A stretch of DNA of 64,000 nucleotides from Psychrobacter fulvigenes (GTDB taxonomy: Bacteria; Pseudomonadota; Gammaproteobacteria; Pseudomonadales; Moraxellaceae), in NCBI RefSeq assembly GCF_904846155.1, contig NZ_CAJGZP010000001.1, forward strand, positions 1,922,001 through 1,986,000, in the 5' to 3' direction. This document shows, in pieces, positions 29,351 through 37,632 of the stretch. Below the pieces are notes generated by a model. The model searched no databases. It saw only the letters and a program-made list of their open reading frames with translations, and was not told where the DNA came from. The position numbers and the translations under genes were made by a program. Position 1 is the first letter of the stretch. Every line of letters begins with the position of its first letter.

Positions 29351-29390
29351 GCGATTATAAGTAAAAACTATGATATTTACCTATAATCGC
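29351..29390. promoter_or_regulatory. 15-bp inverted repeat between jetD and the HTH gene
   Basis: GCGATTATAAGTAAA (29351-29365) pairs with TTTACCTATAATCGC (29376-29390) with one mismatch around a 10-bp loop. It lies about 95 bp upstream of the HTH gene start and 100 bp after jetD. There is no uridine tail, so an operator for the adjacent HTH protein is a reasonable guess. Confidence 0.45.
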
Positions 29391-29483
29391 ATTTCATGGC
29401 GATTTATTTTCGTTGTTACTTATAGTTATTTAGTTTTGAGCGTTGTATTGTCGAATGACATTAACAAAGATATAGAGCTAACT

Positions 29484-29756
29484 ATGCATATTAAAAGAAA
29501 AAAGTGGACAGAGTACACGAGTGATGAACTAGCGTTCATGAGAGAAGCTGTTGCGAACGCTTCTGCTGATACTCCATTCTCACCTGAGTACGCCGGCGCG
29601 TATCTGAACAAATCCCCCAGTACGTTACAGTACATGCGCTGCCATAAGTCTGATGCCATAACATACAGTAAAATTGGCGGCCACATTGTATATCGGCGCA
29701 AAAACCTGGATACTTATCTGGATAGCTGTGAGAAAAAATTCACATCCAACCTTTAA
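29484..29756 (+). CDS. small helix-turn-helix (excisionase/AlpA-like) DNA-binding protein
   Basis: About 90 residues from the ATG at 29484. The longer frame from 29370 adds a hydrophobic stretch with no ribosome site and is not favoured. Residues 28-75 (FSPEYAGAYLNKSPSTLQYMRC, IGGHIVYRRKNLDTYLDSCEKK) match the layout of HTH_17/MerR-like excisionase domains: helix-turn-helix, a beta hairpin with IVYRR, then a final helix. Such proteins accompany integrative elements and defence islands as excisionases or regulators. It lies at the right edge of the island, flanked on both sides by strong inverted repeats that could be its binding sites. Confidence 0.7.
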   Translation: MHIKRKKWTEYTSDELAFMREAVANASADTPFSPEYAGAYLNKSPSTLQYMRCHKSDAITYSKIGGHIVYRRKNLDTYLDSCEKKFTSNL

Positions 29757-29770
29757 TTAATGACTATAAA

Positions 29771-29837
29771 TAATCTCTAACTTGTCCATCAACAAGCTAC
29801 TTTTTTATTAGCTTATTGATGGACAAGTTAGAGATTA
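29771..29837. repeat. 29-bp near-perfect palindrome with a T6 loop
   Basis: Arms 29771-29799 (begins TAATCTCTAACTTGTCCATC) and 29809-29837 pair over 29 bp with one mismatch that would be a G-U pair in RNA. The 9-bp loop is CTTTTTTAT. The hairpin has no T-tail after it, which argues against a standard terminator. It starts 14 bp after the HTH gene and is the strongest dyad in the window. Confidence 0.75.
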
Positions 29838-29882
29838 AAAGACTTCACTATAGCATTCGTACATTTTTTTGATTGCAGTTGC

Positions 29883-29934
29883 CATGAGCTATGCCTAAGA
29901 AAACAGATATAAAGTTTCTTCGACATAGCTCATG
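29883..29934 (+). terminator. hairpin with 11-bp perfect stem, possible terminator
   Basis: CATGAGCTATG (29883-29893) and CATAGCTCATG (29924-29934) pair perfectly. An inner AAGAAA/GTTTCTT pairing extends the stem, and TTTTCTT follows on the plus strand. It could end transcription from the HTH gene or be another member of the inverted-repeat cluster at the island edge. Confidence 0.5.
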
Positions 29935-29987
29935 TTTTCTTAAGATAAAATTAACAATAGTGGAATTTGAATTCTCCATATAAAAAA

Positions 29988-30020
29988 GACGCTAGACTTA
30001 ATGTTTAGCGTCATTTTTTA
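29988..30020. terminator. bidirectional rho-independent terminator
   Basis: GACGCTA (29988-29994) and TAGCGTC (30006-30012) form a stem with an A-run before it and ATTTTTTA after it. It can serve both the plus-strand defence/HTH unit and the minus-strand lysine-catabolism operon, whose last gene stops at 30057. Confidence 0.8.
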
Positions 30021-31214
30021 TGTCATCAAACTTATTGTGATAATAAATTGAAGCAATTACATATCAAAAATCTTACCACGGTTCATAATATTATTGGGAT
30101 CAAATACTTTTTTCACTGCGCGTAAATACTCAATCTCAGTCTCGCTACGGCTATAATTCAGATACGGCTTTTTGGTCATACCAACGCCATGTTCTGCAGA
30201 GACCGAACCGCCGTATTTTTGTACCGTTTCAAACACGTATTTATTGACGATTTGACACTCGCTAAAGAAATCATCTTTGCTCATGTTTGCAGGCTTTAAG
30301 ATATTCAGATGCAAGTTACCATCACCGATATGACCGAACCAACAGACCTCAAAGTCAGGGTAGTTGCTACTGACGATATGATCAATCTCGGCGATAAATT
30401 CAGGCACATAGCTGATAAGTACCGAGACGTCATTCTTATAAGGGGTAAATACTGAGATGGTTTCAGAGATATACTCGCGCAGCTTCCACAGCTCTTCAGC
30501 TTGCGCCAGACTCTGACTCATCACCCCATCGACGACCCAACCTTGCTCCATGCACTCCTCAAAGATAGCCATGGCTTTGTCCATGATCGGCTCATACGGC
30601 GCCTCAAACTCTAGCAGGGTATAAAACTTGGTGCGCGATTCAAACGGCTCTTGTACTTGACCGTGCGCCATCAGCTTATCAATCGCCACATCGTCAAAGA
30701 ACTCAAACGCGGTCAAATCAATTTTCGCTTGAAAAGCCGATAGCACATTCATGACATCATTAAAGTTGTCCATGCCTAAGACCATGACGTTTAAGTCTTG
30801 CGGCTGACGCTCAAGCTTGATTTGTGCATGAGTGACTAGACCAAGCGTACCTTCGCTACCGATAAATAATTGGCGTAAATCATAACCAGTCGCGTTTTTC
30901 ACCATACCGCGATTGAGCTGCAAGATATCGCCTTTTCCCGTGACAACCGTTAAGCCCATAATCCATTGACGGGTCATGCCATAACGAATCACTTTGATAC
31001 CGCCAGCGTTGGTGCCGATATTACCGCCAATTTGACTGGAACCCGCTGAAGCAAAGTCGACGGGATAGTAAAGCTCTTTTGATTCGGCGAATTGTTGCAG
31101 CTGCTCAGTGACCACGCCGGCTTCAATCTCAACCATGCGGTCAGCAGGACCCCCTATGGCAGGATAGTTGTCACCCCTAAAGAATAATCCAAATGGGGGC
31201 AACAAGGACACAAC

Positions 31215-31712
31215 ATGCCACGTTATAGTGAAGAACGTAAACAAACTATACTCAGTAAACTGCTACCCCCACTGAGTCTAACTATTGCCGAAGTTTCAAG
31301 AGATGAAGGCATCGGACTACAGACCCTGTATAATTGGCGTGCCCAAGCTAGAGAACAAGGTCACCCTATGCCATCAAACCACAAAACCCCCGATGACTGG
31401 TCAAGCGAGACCAAACTTGCCACCGTCATAGAGACCAGCACCCTAAGCGAAGCTGAGCTTAGTGAATACTGCCGCAGCAAAGGCCTCTATGCCGAACAAA
31501 TCAAAGCTTGGCGCATGGACGCCCTCAAAGGCTTTAGTAGCAGCAAACAACAAAGCCTTAAAGACAAGCGTCAACAACAAACCGATCGCAAACAGATCAA
31601 GCAGCTAGAGCGTGAGCTTTCTCGAAAGGAGAAAGCCTTAGCTGAAACCGCCGCCTTGCTGGTACTGCGAAAAAAGCTGGATGCGTTTTGGGAGGAGCGC
31701 GAGGACGACTGA
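31215..31712 (+). CDS. IS3-type transposase OrfA
   Basis: A 165-residue protein with two helix-turn-helix-like regions, LTIAEVSRDEGIGLQTLYNWR (about residues 22-42) and LSEAELSEYCRSKGLYAEQIKAWR (about 77-100). A C-terminal coiled coil follows (QIKQLERELSRKEKALAETA). The sequence A AAA AAG at 31670-31676, within VLRKKLDAF, is the classic -1 slippery heptamer for making OrfAB. It binds the element's ends. Confidence 0.85.
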   Translation: MPRYSEERKQTILSKLLPPLSLTIAEVSRDEGIGLQTLYNWRAQAREQGHPMPSNHKTPDDWSSETKLATVIETSTLSEAELSEYCRSKGLYAEQIKAWRMDALKGFSSSKQQSLKDKRQQQTDRKQIKQLERELSRKEKALAETAALLVLRKKLDAFWEEREDD

Positions 31713-32770
31713 CCTCGCTTCCAGAGCGCAAACAATACATCGCATGGATACAAGAAGCCAATCAATCAGGTGCCAGAGTGACTCTTGCCTGTATTGAGGT
31801 GGGCATCAGCATACGCACCTATCGGCGTTGGTACCGTGCTGGTCACCTCACGCACGATAAACGGCCTGACGCCGTGCGATTAGCACCCAAGAACAAACTG
31901 ACAGAGGCGGAACAAGCTGCCATTATTGCCGTATGCAATCAGCCCCGCTTTGCCAGTTTGCCGCCCACCCAGATCGTACCGACTCTGCTGGATGAGGGGG
32001 TATACTACGCCTCTGAATCCACCTTTTACCGAGTGCTTAAAGAGCATGAACAACTGGCTCATCGAGGTCGTGCTCTGGCCCCTCGAGTATCTAAAGCCCC
32101 AACAACCTTCACCGCGAATGGCCCCTGCCAAGTGTTCTGCTGGGACATCACCTATTTGCCAAGTCCAGTACGGGGGCAGTTCTATTATTTGTATATGATT
32201 GAAGATGTCTATAGCCGTAAGATTGTTGGCTGGGAGGTTTATGACCACGAGTCAGGTGTACTGGCAGCCCAGCTACTTGAGCGTACCTTAATCAGTGAGA
32301 ATGCGCTGCACACCGGTGTGGTACTACATTCAGACAATGGGGCACCGATGAAAGCACAAACCATGCGCATGAAAGCGTATGAGCTTGGGGTACTCACGTC
32401 ATACAGCAGACCGCGGGTCAGTAATGATAATCCTTTTGCAGAGTCGCTATTTAAAACCTGCAAGTATCGCCCTAATTGGCCCACCGAAGGCTTTAAAAGC
32501 GTTGAGGCGGCAAGAGCATGGGTGCTGACATTCACACGTTGGTACAATAATGAGCACAAGCACAGTCAGCTTAACTTTGTGACACCGCATCAGCGTCATA
32601 CGGGTGAGGATAAGGTGATACTAGCCAAACGTCATGAGACGATGCAGCGTGCTAAAGCTGAAAATCCCATACGCTGGGGTAGTCAAGAGGTAAGGAACTG
32701 TAAGCCTGTGGGTCCGACAACACTAAATCCTGTAAAAGAGCAACAACAGCAAAGATTAAAAGCCGCTTAA
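31688..32770 (+). CDS. IS3-type transposase OrfB (rve/DDE catalytic part)
   Basis: About 360 residues in the -1 frame relative to orfA. The catalytic acids are D in VFCWDITYLPS, D in VVLHSDNGAPMKAQ and E in NDNPFAESLFKT, followed by RWYNNEHKHSQLNFVTP. The TTG at 31688 is only the first start-like codon; normal production is probably by frameshifting at 31670-31676. The frame is undamaged, so the element is potentially active. Confidence 0.88.
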   Translation: MGGARGRLTSLPERKQYIAWIQEANQSGARVTLACIEVGISIRTYRRWYRAGHLTHDKRPDAVRLAPKNKLTEAEQAAIIAVCNQPRFASLPPTQIVPTLLDEGVYYASESTFYRVLKEHEQLAHRGRALAPRVSKAPTTFTANGPCQVFCWDITYLPSPVRGQFYYLYMIEDVYSRKIVGWEVYDHESGVLAAQLLERTLISENALHTGVVLHSDNGAPMKAQTMRMKAYELGVLTSYSRPRVSNDNPFAESLFKTCKYRPNWPTEGFKSVEAARAWVLTFTRWYNNEHKHSQLNFVTPHQRHTGEDKVILAKRHETMQRAKAENPIRWGSQEVRNCKPVGPTTLNPVKEQQQQRLKAA

Positions 32771-33206
32771 TTCGGCTTATGGTGACAACTACCTTGAAAA
32801 ACTCCGAGGATAAAACTGTCCAATATGATTCATCTTATCCATACTAACGACAATCTCACCATTGGCAGCGACGGCACCCGCAGACAGACCGGTACGACCG
32901 CCACTTGGCGTTAAGACAACATTGTGCTCATTGGCAAGGAGGACAATCGCTTGCACTTGCTCGGTGGTCTTTGGAAAGATAATGGCAGCAGCGGCAGGCG
33001 CAAAGTGCTTGGTCCAGTCTTTGCCCCAATGCTCGAGGCTCTCAGGGTCGGTTTTGATTTGGCTGGGGTCGAAATGATGGACATCAATGAGAATTCTCAG
33101 AAGTTTATTCACTAAAAACACTTCCTAATATAATGAATTAGATTTATGAAGCTATTACTAGATTAATAAAACTAATCTAGTAATAGTAAATTATATGTAC
33201 CAGTAT

Positions 33207-34673
33207 TTATATAGAAGATTTTAATCTACATAAGCATTCGTGAAGGCTTTTAGCTTGTTGATCAGCATACAAAGCTAATTCATCATACACATGTACTCCG
33301 AGTGCTTTTTCAAATTCGTTTTGATTTGAATTACCTTCATAACTGCTTTGTTTATCATCGTGAAGATTAGACTGAAAAATTCCTGCAGCGCTTACTGGTA
33401 AAAAGTCCTCATAAACGATGGGCTCAAGACGAACAATACCTTGCTCAATCAATTGAGTCATAGTTTTCTTTGAGATAGAGTCACCCGAATAACTCTCTTC
33501 TAAAGAATTTAGATTTAACTCATAAGCAGCGCTACTTGGATATGGAGAATCATTGACCGCTTGATAGTAAAAGTAGGCTAGTCCTTCATCATGTAGTGTT
33601 CGATAGTCATCGGGAAAGGCTTTAAATACACTCTCTAAAATTTGATAATACTGTAAAGCATTGCTTTCGTTCGGAGTTACGCCTAATTGGCTGCGTGCTT
33701 GACTAAGCAGCTGGTCATATAGCGCTCTACCCTTTGGCGTTAATGCCACACCGCGCTGCTCAATCTCACCAAATCGTGCAGTATGATGACCCTCTTCATA
33801 CTCGCCATTTGGATTTTTAAAACTAACCGTTTCTTCTAGCGCTTTAAAACTTGTCTGTCTTAATAAAATTGGACAATCCCGTTTTGGTGGCCCTTCAATA
33901 ATTGCTTTTGGCGGAATACCTTTTGCCTGCATACCTTGCTGTACAGTATCTATATCCAGCGTTCTAGGGGTCAAATGATTAATATGCGGGCCTTTAAAGC
34001 CAACTACGTCAGCAATAAGGCCATGTTGCTCTAATAAGCGTTGATATAGCTCTTTTGACACCGGCGTTTTATCATGCCAGCGAAAGGTCTCTAAAGCCTC
34101 TGTTACAAACTGCTCACCTTCCTCTGACGTTAAACCGCCCTGCTCTTCAAAGCGTTCAATAAGTCTAATAACATTAGCGGTAAATATTTGACGATTAGCT
34201 AATGCCGCTATGGCTTCTTTTTTTAATACTTCATCACCAATTAAATCTAAACGCAATAAAGAGGTGAAAACTCGAAATGGGCTTTGATTTAAGTCTTGTG
34301 CATCAATGGCCCGAAAAGCAGTAGAGTGAACTGGCACACCAGCGGGTGCTAAATCATAATAGCCAACAGGATACATACCCATGACGGCAAAGAGACGACG
34401 CATCATGTGGAGCTCAGCCGCTGTCCCCAATCTAATCGCTCCGTGACGCTCCATACTGATTCTATCAATCTCTCCAGTGTGCTCTAACTGCTCCTTAATC
34501 TCTGGATGTTGGGTTAGCATCTCCGTATTTACTTCAGCGACTAAATCGAGCAAATCGCCATACAATGGGACTTCGGATTGATACATGGCTGACATCGCCA
34601 TTGAAAACTCATGGCGAATAGCATTGCTACCCTTTAACTTATTACTTTCCATAACATTTTTATTATTGTTCAT
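33207..34673 (-). CDS. hglS: 2-oxoadipate dioxygenase/decarboxylase (HglS/YdcJ family, DUF1338)
   Basis: A 488-residue protein of the DUF1338 family. HglS of Pseudomonas putida is an Fe(II) enzyme converting 2-oxoadipate to D-2-hydroxyglutarate and CO2 in lysine catabolism. Family metal and substrate motifs are visible: ERHGAIRLGTAAEL (His77, Arg81), FKGPHINHLTPRTLDID with the second His, and ARFGEIEQRGVALTPKG with the Glu ligand. AAAGGAT precedes the ATG. An aminotransferase lies upstream and a D-2-hydroxyglutarate dehydrogenase downstream, giving a coherent 2-aminoadipate to 2-oxoglutarate route. The low-complexity C-terminal region (EEDKQSSYEGN-like) is variable. Confidence 0.88.
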   Translation of the reverse strand: MNNNKNVMESNKLKGSNAIRHEFSMAMSAMYQSEVPLYGDLLDLVAEVNTEMLTQHPEIKEQLEHTGEIDRISMERHGAIRLGTAAELHMMRRLFAVMGMYPVGYYDLAPAGVPVHSTAFRAIDAQDLNQSPFRVFTSLLRLDLIGDEVLKKEAIAALANRQIFTANVIRLIERFEEQGGLTSEEGEQFVTEALETFRWHDKTPVSKELYQRLLEQHGLIADVVGFKGPHINHLTPRTLDIDTVQQGMQAKGIPPKAIIEGPPKRDCPILLRQTSFKALEETVSFKNPNGEYEEGHHTARFGEIEQRGVALTPKGRALYDQLLSQARSQLGVTPNESNALQYYQILESVFKAFPDDYRTLHDEGLAYFYYQAVNDSPYPSSAAYELNLNSLEESYSGDSISKKTMTQLIEQGIVRLEPIVYEDFLPVSAAGIFQSNLHDDKQSSYEGNSNQNEFEKALGVHVYDELALYADQQAKSLHECLCRLKSSI

Positions 34674-34743
34674 AAATATTTATCCTTTTTAAATATTAAA
34701 TACAGATATAAACTGCGGCGGCAACAACCATTAGGAGTGCAAA

Positions 34744-36015
34744 TTAGACAGCAGGGCTTTCATCAGGAATAGCGCCGAGCACCTTCTTTAAGATATCGAG
34801 GCCGGCTTGTAGGGTTTCAGGCTCGATCGTCAGTGGCGGTAACAGACGAATAATATGTCGATGTTTACCACTAGGCATGAGCAATAGGCCCTGCTCACGC
34901 GCTTGGTTTAAAACGCGCGCCATTATACTCGGATGAGTGCCATATTCAGAATGACGAAGCTCAATACCACGCATAGCACCAATACCAGTGAGGCCATATA
35001 GCCAAGGAGAGACGCCTTCCTCTTGCCACTGAGCAATGGTATTCTCAATCGTTTGTGTATATTTATCAGCAGATTCCCATATCTTGTCCTCTTGCATGAT
35101 ATCTATAGTCGCATTTGCTGCTGCACATGCGACCGGATTACCTGAATAAGTACCTCCTAAGCTACCTTTAGGTAAGCCATTCATCACACTAGCTTTACCT
35201 ATTACAGCACCTAAAGGCAATCCTCCTGCGATACTTTTACCTAGTAGTATCATATCCGGTTCGATTCCTAAGTGCGGAAATGCAAATGGTGACCCTGTAC
35301 GACCATAGCCCGATTGAATTTCATCCATAATCAGCAAAATACCGTGGTCATCACAGAAAGCACGTAGATATTTAGCGAATGATGGCGACATTAATTGGAA
35401 ACCACCTTCACCTTGTACGGGCTCTGCGATAATGGCGCCAATATTGTTGACATCCGTTTCTACTTCGAATAAACGGTTTAAAGCAACAATGGCCTGCTGA
35501 TCACTAACTTCATTGTCTGGGCTGGGAAAAGGAATATGGTAGACACAACTCGCCAAAGGTCCCAGCCCGCGCTTATAGGGAGCAACCTTACCATTCAGAT
35601 TAACAGCAGCAAGTGTACGTCCATGAAAGCCACCATCAAAAGCAATGACGCCGACACGATTGGTTTTGAGACGCGCAACTTTTATGGCATTTTCAGTGGC
35701 TTCTGCACCGCAGTTGGTGAGCATACCTGCAAGCTCACCACTAATAGGTATGATTTCACATAATCGCGGCATAAAGGTTTGATACGGTGTATGAGCGGCC
35801 GCATTATAGGCATAATGAATGAGGGATTGGGTTTGGTTAATAATGGCACTAACAATTTGAGGATGACAATGACCAAAATTTAAGACCCCTATACCACCCA
35901 CAAAATCGATATAGCAGCGGTCATTAGTGTCCCAAACTTTTGCATTAACGCCTCTAGTCAAGGTCACTGGATGTACCATCGTAAAAGCATCTGTAACATT
36001 ATGCATCTTATCCAT
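34744..36015 (-). CDS. class III aminotransferase, probably 2-aminoadipate aminotransferase
   Basis: A 423-residue fold-type I PLP enzyme of the GABA-aminotransferase group: TNCGAEATENAIKVAR, FHGRTLAAVNLNGKV, AEPVQGEGGF, IMDEIQSGYGRTG and the PLP lysine in LLGKSIAGGLPLGAVIG (about residue 267). GABA/2-oxoglutarate aminotransferase would be the default family call. Placement directly before hglS favours 2-aminoadipate as amino donor, giving 2-oxoadipate. This substrate is inferred. It is 70 bp before hglS and probably first in the operon. No succinate-semialdehyde dehydrogenase gene is nearby, which weakens a GABA role. Confidence 0.85.
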   Translation of the reverse strand: MDKMHNVTDAFTMVHPVTLTRGVNAKVWDTNDRCYIDFVGGIGVLNFGHCHPQIVSAIINQTQSLIHYAYNAAAHTPYQTFMPRLCEIIPISGELAGMLTNCGAEATENAIKVARLKTNRVGVIAFDGGFHGRTLAAVNLNGKVAPYKRGLGPLASCVYHIPFPSPDNEVSDQQAIVALNRLFEVETDVNNIGAIIAEPVQGEGGFQLMSPSFAKYLRAFCDDHGILLIMDEIQSGYGRTGSPFAFPHLGIEPDMILLGKSIAGGLPLGAVIGKASVMNGLPKGSLGGTYSGNPVACAAANATIDIMQEDKIWESADKYTQTIENTIAQWQEEGVSPWLYGLTGIGAMRGIELRHSEYGTHPSIMARVLNQAREQGLLLMPSGKHRHIIRLLPPLTIEPETLQAGLDILKKVLGAIPDESPAV

Positions 36016-36315
36016 GAGCTCTTTTCTCTTCCTTAAGTTAGATGCTCATTTCAACAAAATATTAGCTACTCAACAAACGAATAATAGTTGTACTTGCATT
36101 CCTTTTATTCATTACAACAACAATCTCATCCGGCAGTACTATTAAAAATAGCAGACCCTATTATTTATATATATTAACTTTGAAATATAGATCTCGATCA
36201 AAACTATATTTTTAGTTGAGTTAAAAAGTAATTAATTTTGATTTAAATATATGTTTGATAAAGTCTTAATTTAGGATTAACTCTATATAAGCAACAATAG
36301 TTAGAAAGTTCATCT
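36016..36315. other. promoter region of the aminotransferase-hglS operon
   Basis: A 300-bp, very AT-rich gap between the aminotransferase start and the lysR stop. It presumably contains the operon promoter on the minus strand. A TATATATTAA-type stretch and partly symmetric TTGATTTAAATATATG are visible, but I could not fix promoter boxes or an operator. Confidence 0.4.
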
Positions 36316-37248
36316 CTATTCATTACTAGGCTCAATATAACTTTCGATATAATTTGAAAGCCACTCCAAAACCATCCTTACTTTGTATGAGTTACCTAAG
36401 GATAGCGGATATGTAACATAGTATGAGCCTCGACCTTGCATTACATAGTCAAATACCTTTACTAGATCTTTAGTTTGCAACTCAGATTCTATAAAATGAG
36501 ATGGAACCAAAGCTATACCGTAGCCAGCTAAAGCTGCTGAAATACAGGCTTGAAAGGTATCAAAACGTGGCCCATCGATCGTTCCTTCAATATTAAGGTC
36601 CTGCTGTTTAAAGTATTCATACCATGCATTAGGCCTTGAGTTAAACTGTATGAAATTATAGTTATCTATATTTTTAAAGCACATATCTCGATTTTGAAAA
36701 TATGTCGGATTACATACAGCAATGCTATACTCATCGAATAACTTAACACTCTCCATTCCGTCCCAAATTCCTGTACCGTATAAAAAGGCAATATCTACGT
36801 TTTGATCTTCTGAAAAAAACGGGCCTACCTGCTCTATTATCTCTAAATTAATTGAAGGGTGTTCTTCACCAAATCCCTTCAAAGCAGGTATCAACCAACG
36901 AGAAGATAATGTAGGATGCGAAACAATTCTAAGTAACTCACTATCATCATTGTGTGACAGTAAATTAGTGGTCGCTGCCTCAATATGTTTTAGGATATTT
37001 AATACTTCAATATAGTAAACTTTGCCGGCAGGTGTTAACGAAATTTGCCTTGATGTTCGATAGAACAAGGCTGTATTTAACATCTCTTCTAATTGAGTTA
37101 CTTGTTTACTAACGGCACTCTGAGTCATATGCATTTCTTGAGCGGCATAGGTAAAACTAGAGTGCCTAGCAGCTGTTTCAAAGCATTGTAAAGCTTTAGT
37201 CGAAGGATAAGCTCTAAAACCTAAAGAACTACTCGTATCAGTTTTCAT
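36316..37248 (-). CDS. LysR-family regulator (GcvA-like) of the lysine-catabolism/transport genes
   Basis: A 310-residue LysR-type regulator. The N-terminal winged helix reads ALQCFETAARHSSFTYAAQEMHMTQSAVSKQVTQLEE (split here only by my reading), with the usual RTSRQISLTPAGKVYY wing. A periplasmic-binding-like effector domain of about 200 residues follows. It is divergent from the downstream symporter gene (about 385 bp between starts) and convergent in sense with the aminotransferase operon, so it may control either. The effector is unknown. Confidence 0.88.
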   Translation of the reverse strand: MKTDTSSSLGFRAYPSTKALQCFETAARHSSFTYAAQEMHMTQSAVSKQVTQLEEMLNTALFYRTSRQISLTPAGKVYYIEVLNILKHIEAATTNLLSHNDDSELLRIVSHPTLSSRWLIPALKGFGEEHPSINLEIIEQVGPFFSEDQNVDIAFLYGTGIWDGMESVKLFDEYSIAVCNPTYFQNRDMCFKNIDNYNFIQFNSRPNAWYEYFKQQDLNIEGTIDGPRFDTFQACISAALAGYGIALVPSHFIESELQTKDLVKVFDYVMQGRGSYYVTYPLSLGNSYKVRMVLEWLSNYIESYIEPSNE

Positions 37249-37468
37249 AATTTACTCTTACTCCAAAATATTAGCTATAACTATGTCCATAAAATCTATA
37301 TCTTCATTGGTAAGAAAAAAAGGAATGCTTTCCATAATTTTATTCGCTTGTTCCAACAATTTAGGATGTTTAATATCTTTAAATCATATGTAGATGCTAC
37401 TTTTAGGTATGCAAAACTTAACTGTAGAAACATTTAGCTAAAAAACATGAGTTATAAAAAAGTGGGCA

Positions 37469-37501
37469 ATGGAGTTGCCTACAGTCACAGTACCCTCCTA
37501 G
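37469..37501 (+). CDS. 10-codon ORF, degenerate first copy of the leader repeat
   Basis: ATG at 37469 to TAG at 37501 (MELPTVTVPS). The DNA around it (AGTGGGCAATGGAGTTGCC) resembles that around the longer short ORF 71 bp downstream, so the region is an imperfect tandem duplication. The ribosome site is poor. It may be a non-functional copy. Confidence 0.25.
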   Translation: MELPTVTVPS

Positions 37502-37539
37502 CTACACTAAAATTAATTTACATCAAAAAGGAGTGGACA

Positions 37540-37620
37540 ATGGAATGTCTGCAATCACAATATTCTCTTGACCATCTCAATAAAATCGCTTTTGCAATAT
37601 CTATTAAATATTGTAAATAA
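37540..37620 (+). CDS. 26-residue leader ORF directly upstream of the symporter
   Basis: ATG at 37540 with an excellent ribosome site (AAAAAGGAG, 6-bp spacing) encodes MECLQSQYSLDHLNKIAFAI followed by SIKYCK and TAA. It ends 12 bp before the symporter ATG. Such a placed small ORF could couple translation or act as a leader peptide. It is too short for family assignment, and expression is inferred from the ribosome site only. Confidence 0.45.
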   Translation: MECLQSQYSLDHLNKIAFAISIKYCK

Positions 37621-37632
37621 TCGGAGATAGCA

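Larger units (their letters stand above)
31150..32806 (+). mobile_element. IS3-type insertion sequence inside the D-2-hydroxyglutarate dehydrogenase gene
   Basis: About 1657 bp bounded by 26-bp imperfect inverted repeats that share an inner block TAGTTGTCACC and outer C/T/CA matches. AGGA is duplicated on both sides (31146-31149 and 32807-32810), and the host gene is restored exactly when the element and one AGGA are removed. It carries orfA and orfB on the plus strand with a canonical -1 slippery site, all intact. It is larger than usual for IS3 members, and the subgroup was not determined. Confidence 0.88.
30057..33112 (-). pseudogene. FAD-linked D-2-hydroxyglutarate dehydrogenase gene, split by an IS
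   Basis: The N-terminal piece (GTG at 33112, preceded by AGGAAG; down to about 32811) has the FAD-binding sequences FPKTTEQVQAIV and TPSGGRTGLSAGAV. The C-terminal piece (about 31145-30057) continues with DRMVEIEAGVVTEQL, SSQIGGNIGTNAGG, IGDGNLHLNI and SVSAEHGVGMTKK. Removing the IS (31150-32806) and one AGGA copy restores IGQFYPADRMVEIEAG in frame. GlcD/D-lactate-type flavoproteins are closely related. D-2-hydroxyglutarate is the favoured substrate because the gene upstream encodes an HglS-type enzyme whose product is D-2-hydroxyglutarate. No functional enzyme is expected from the split gene. Confidence 0.88.
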
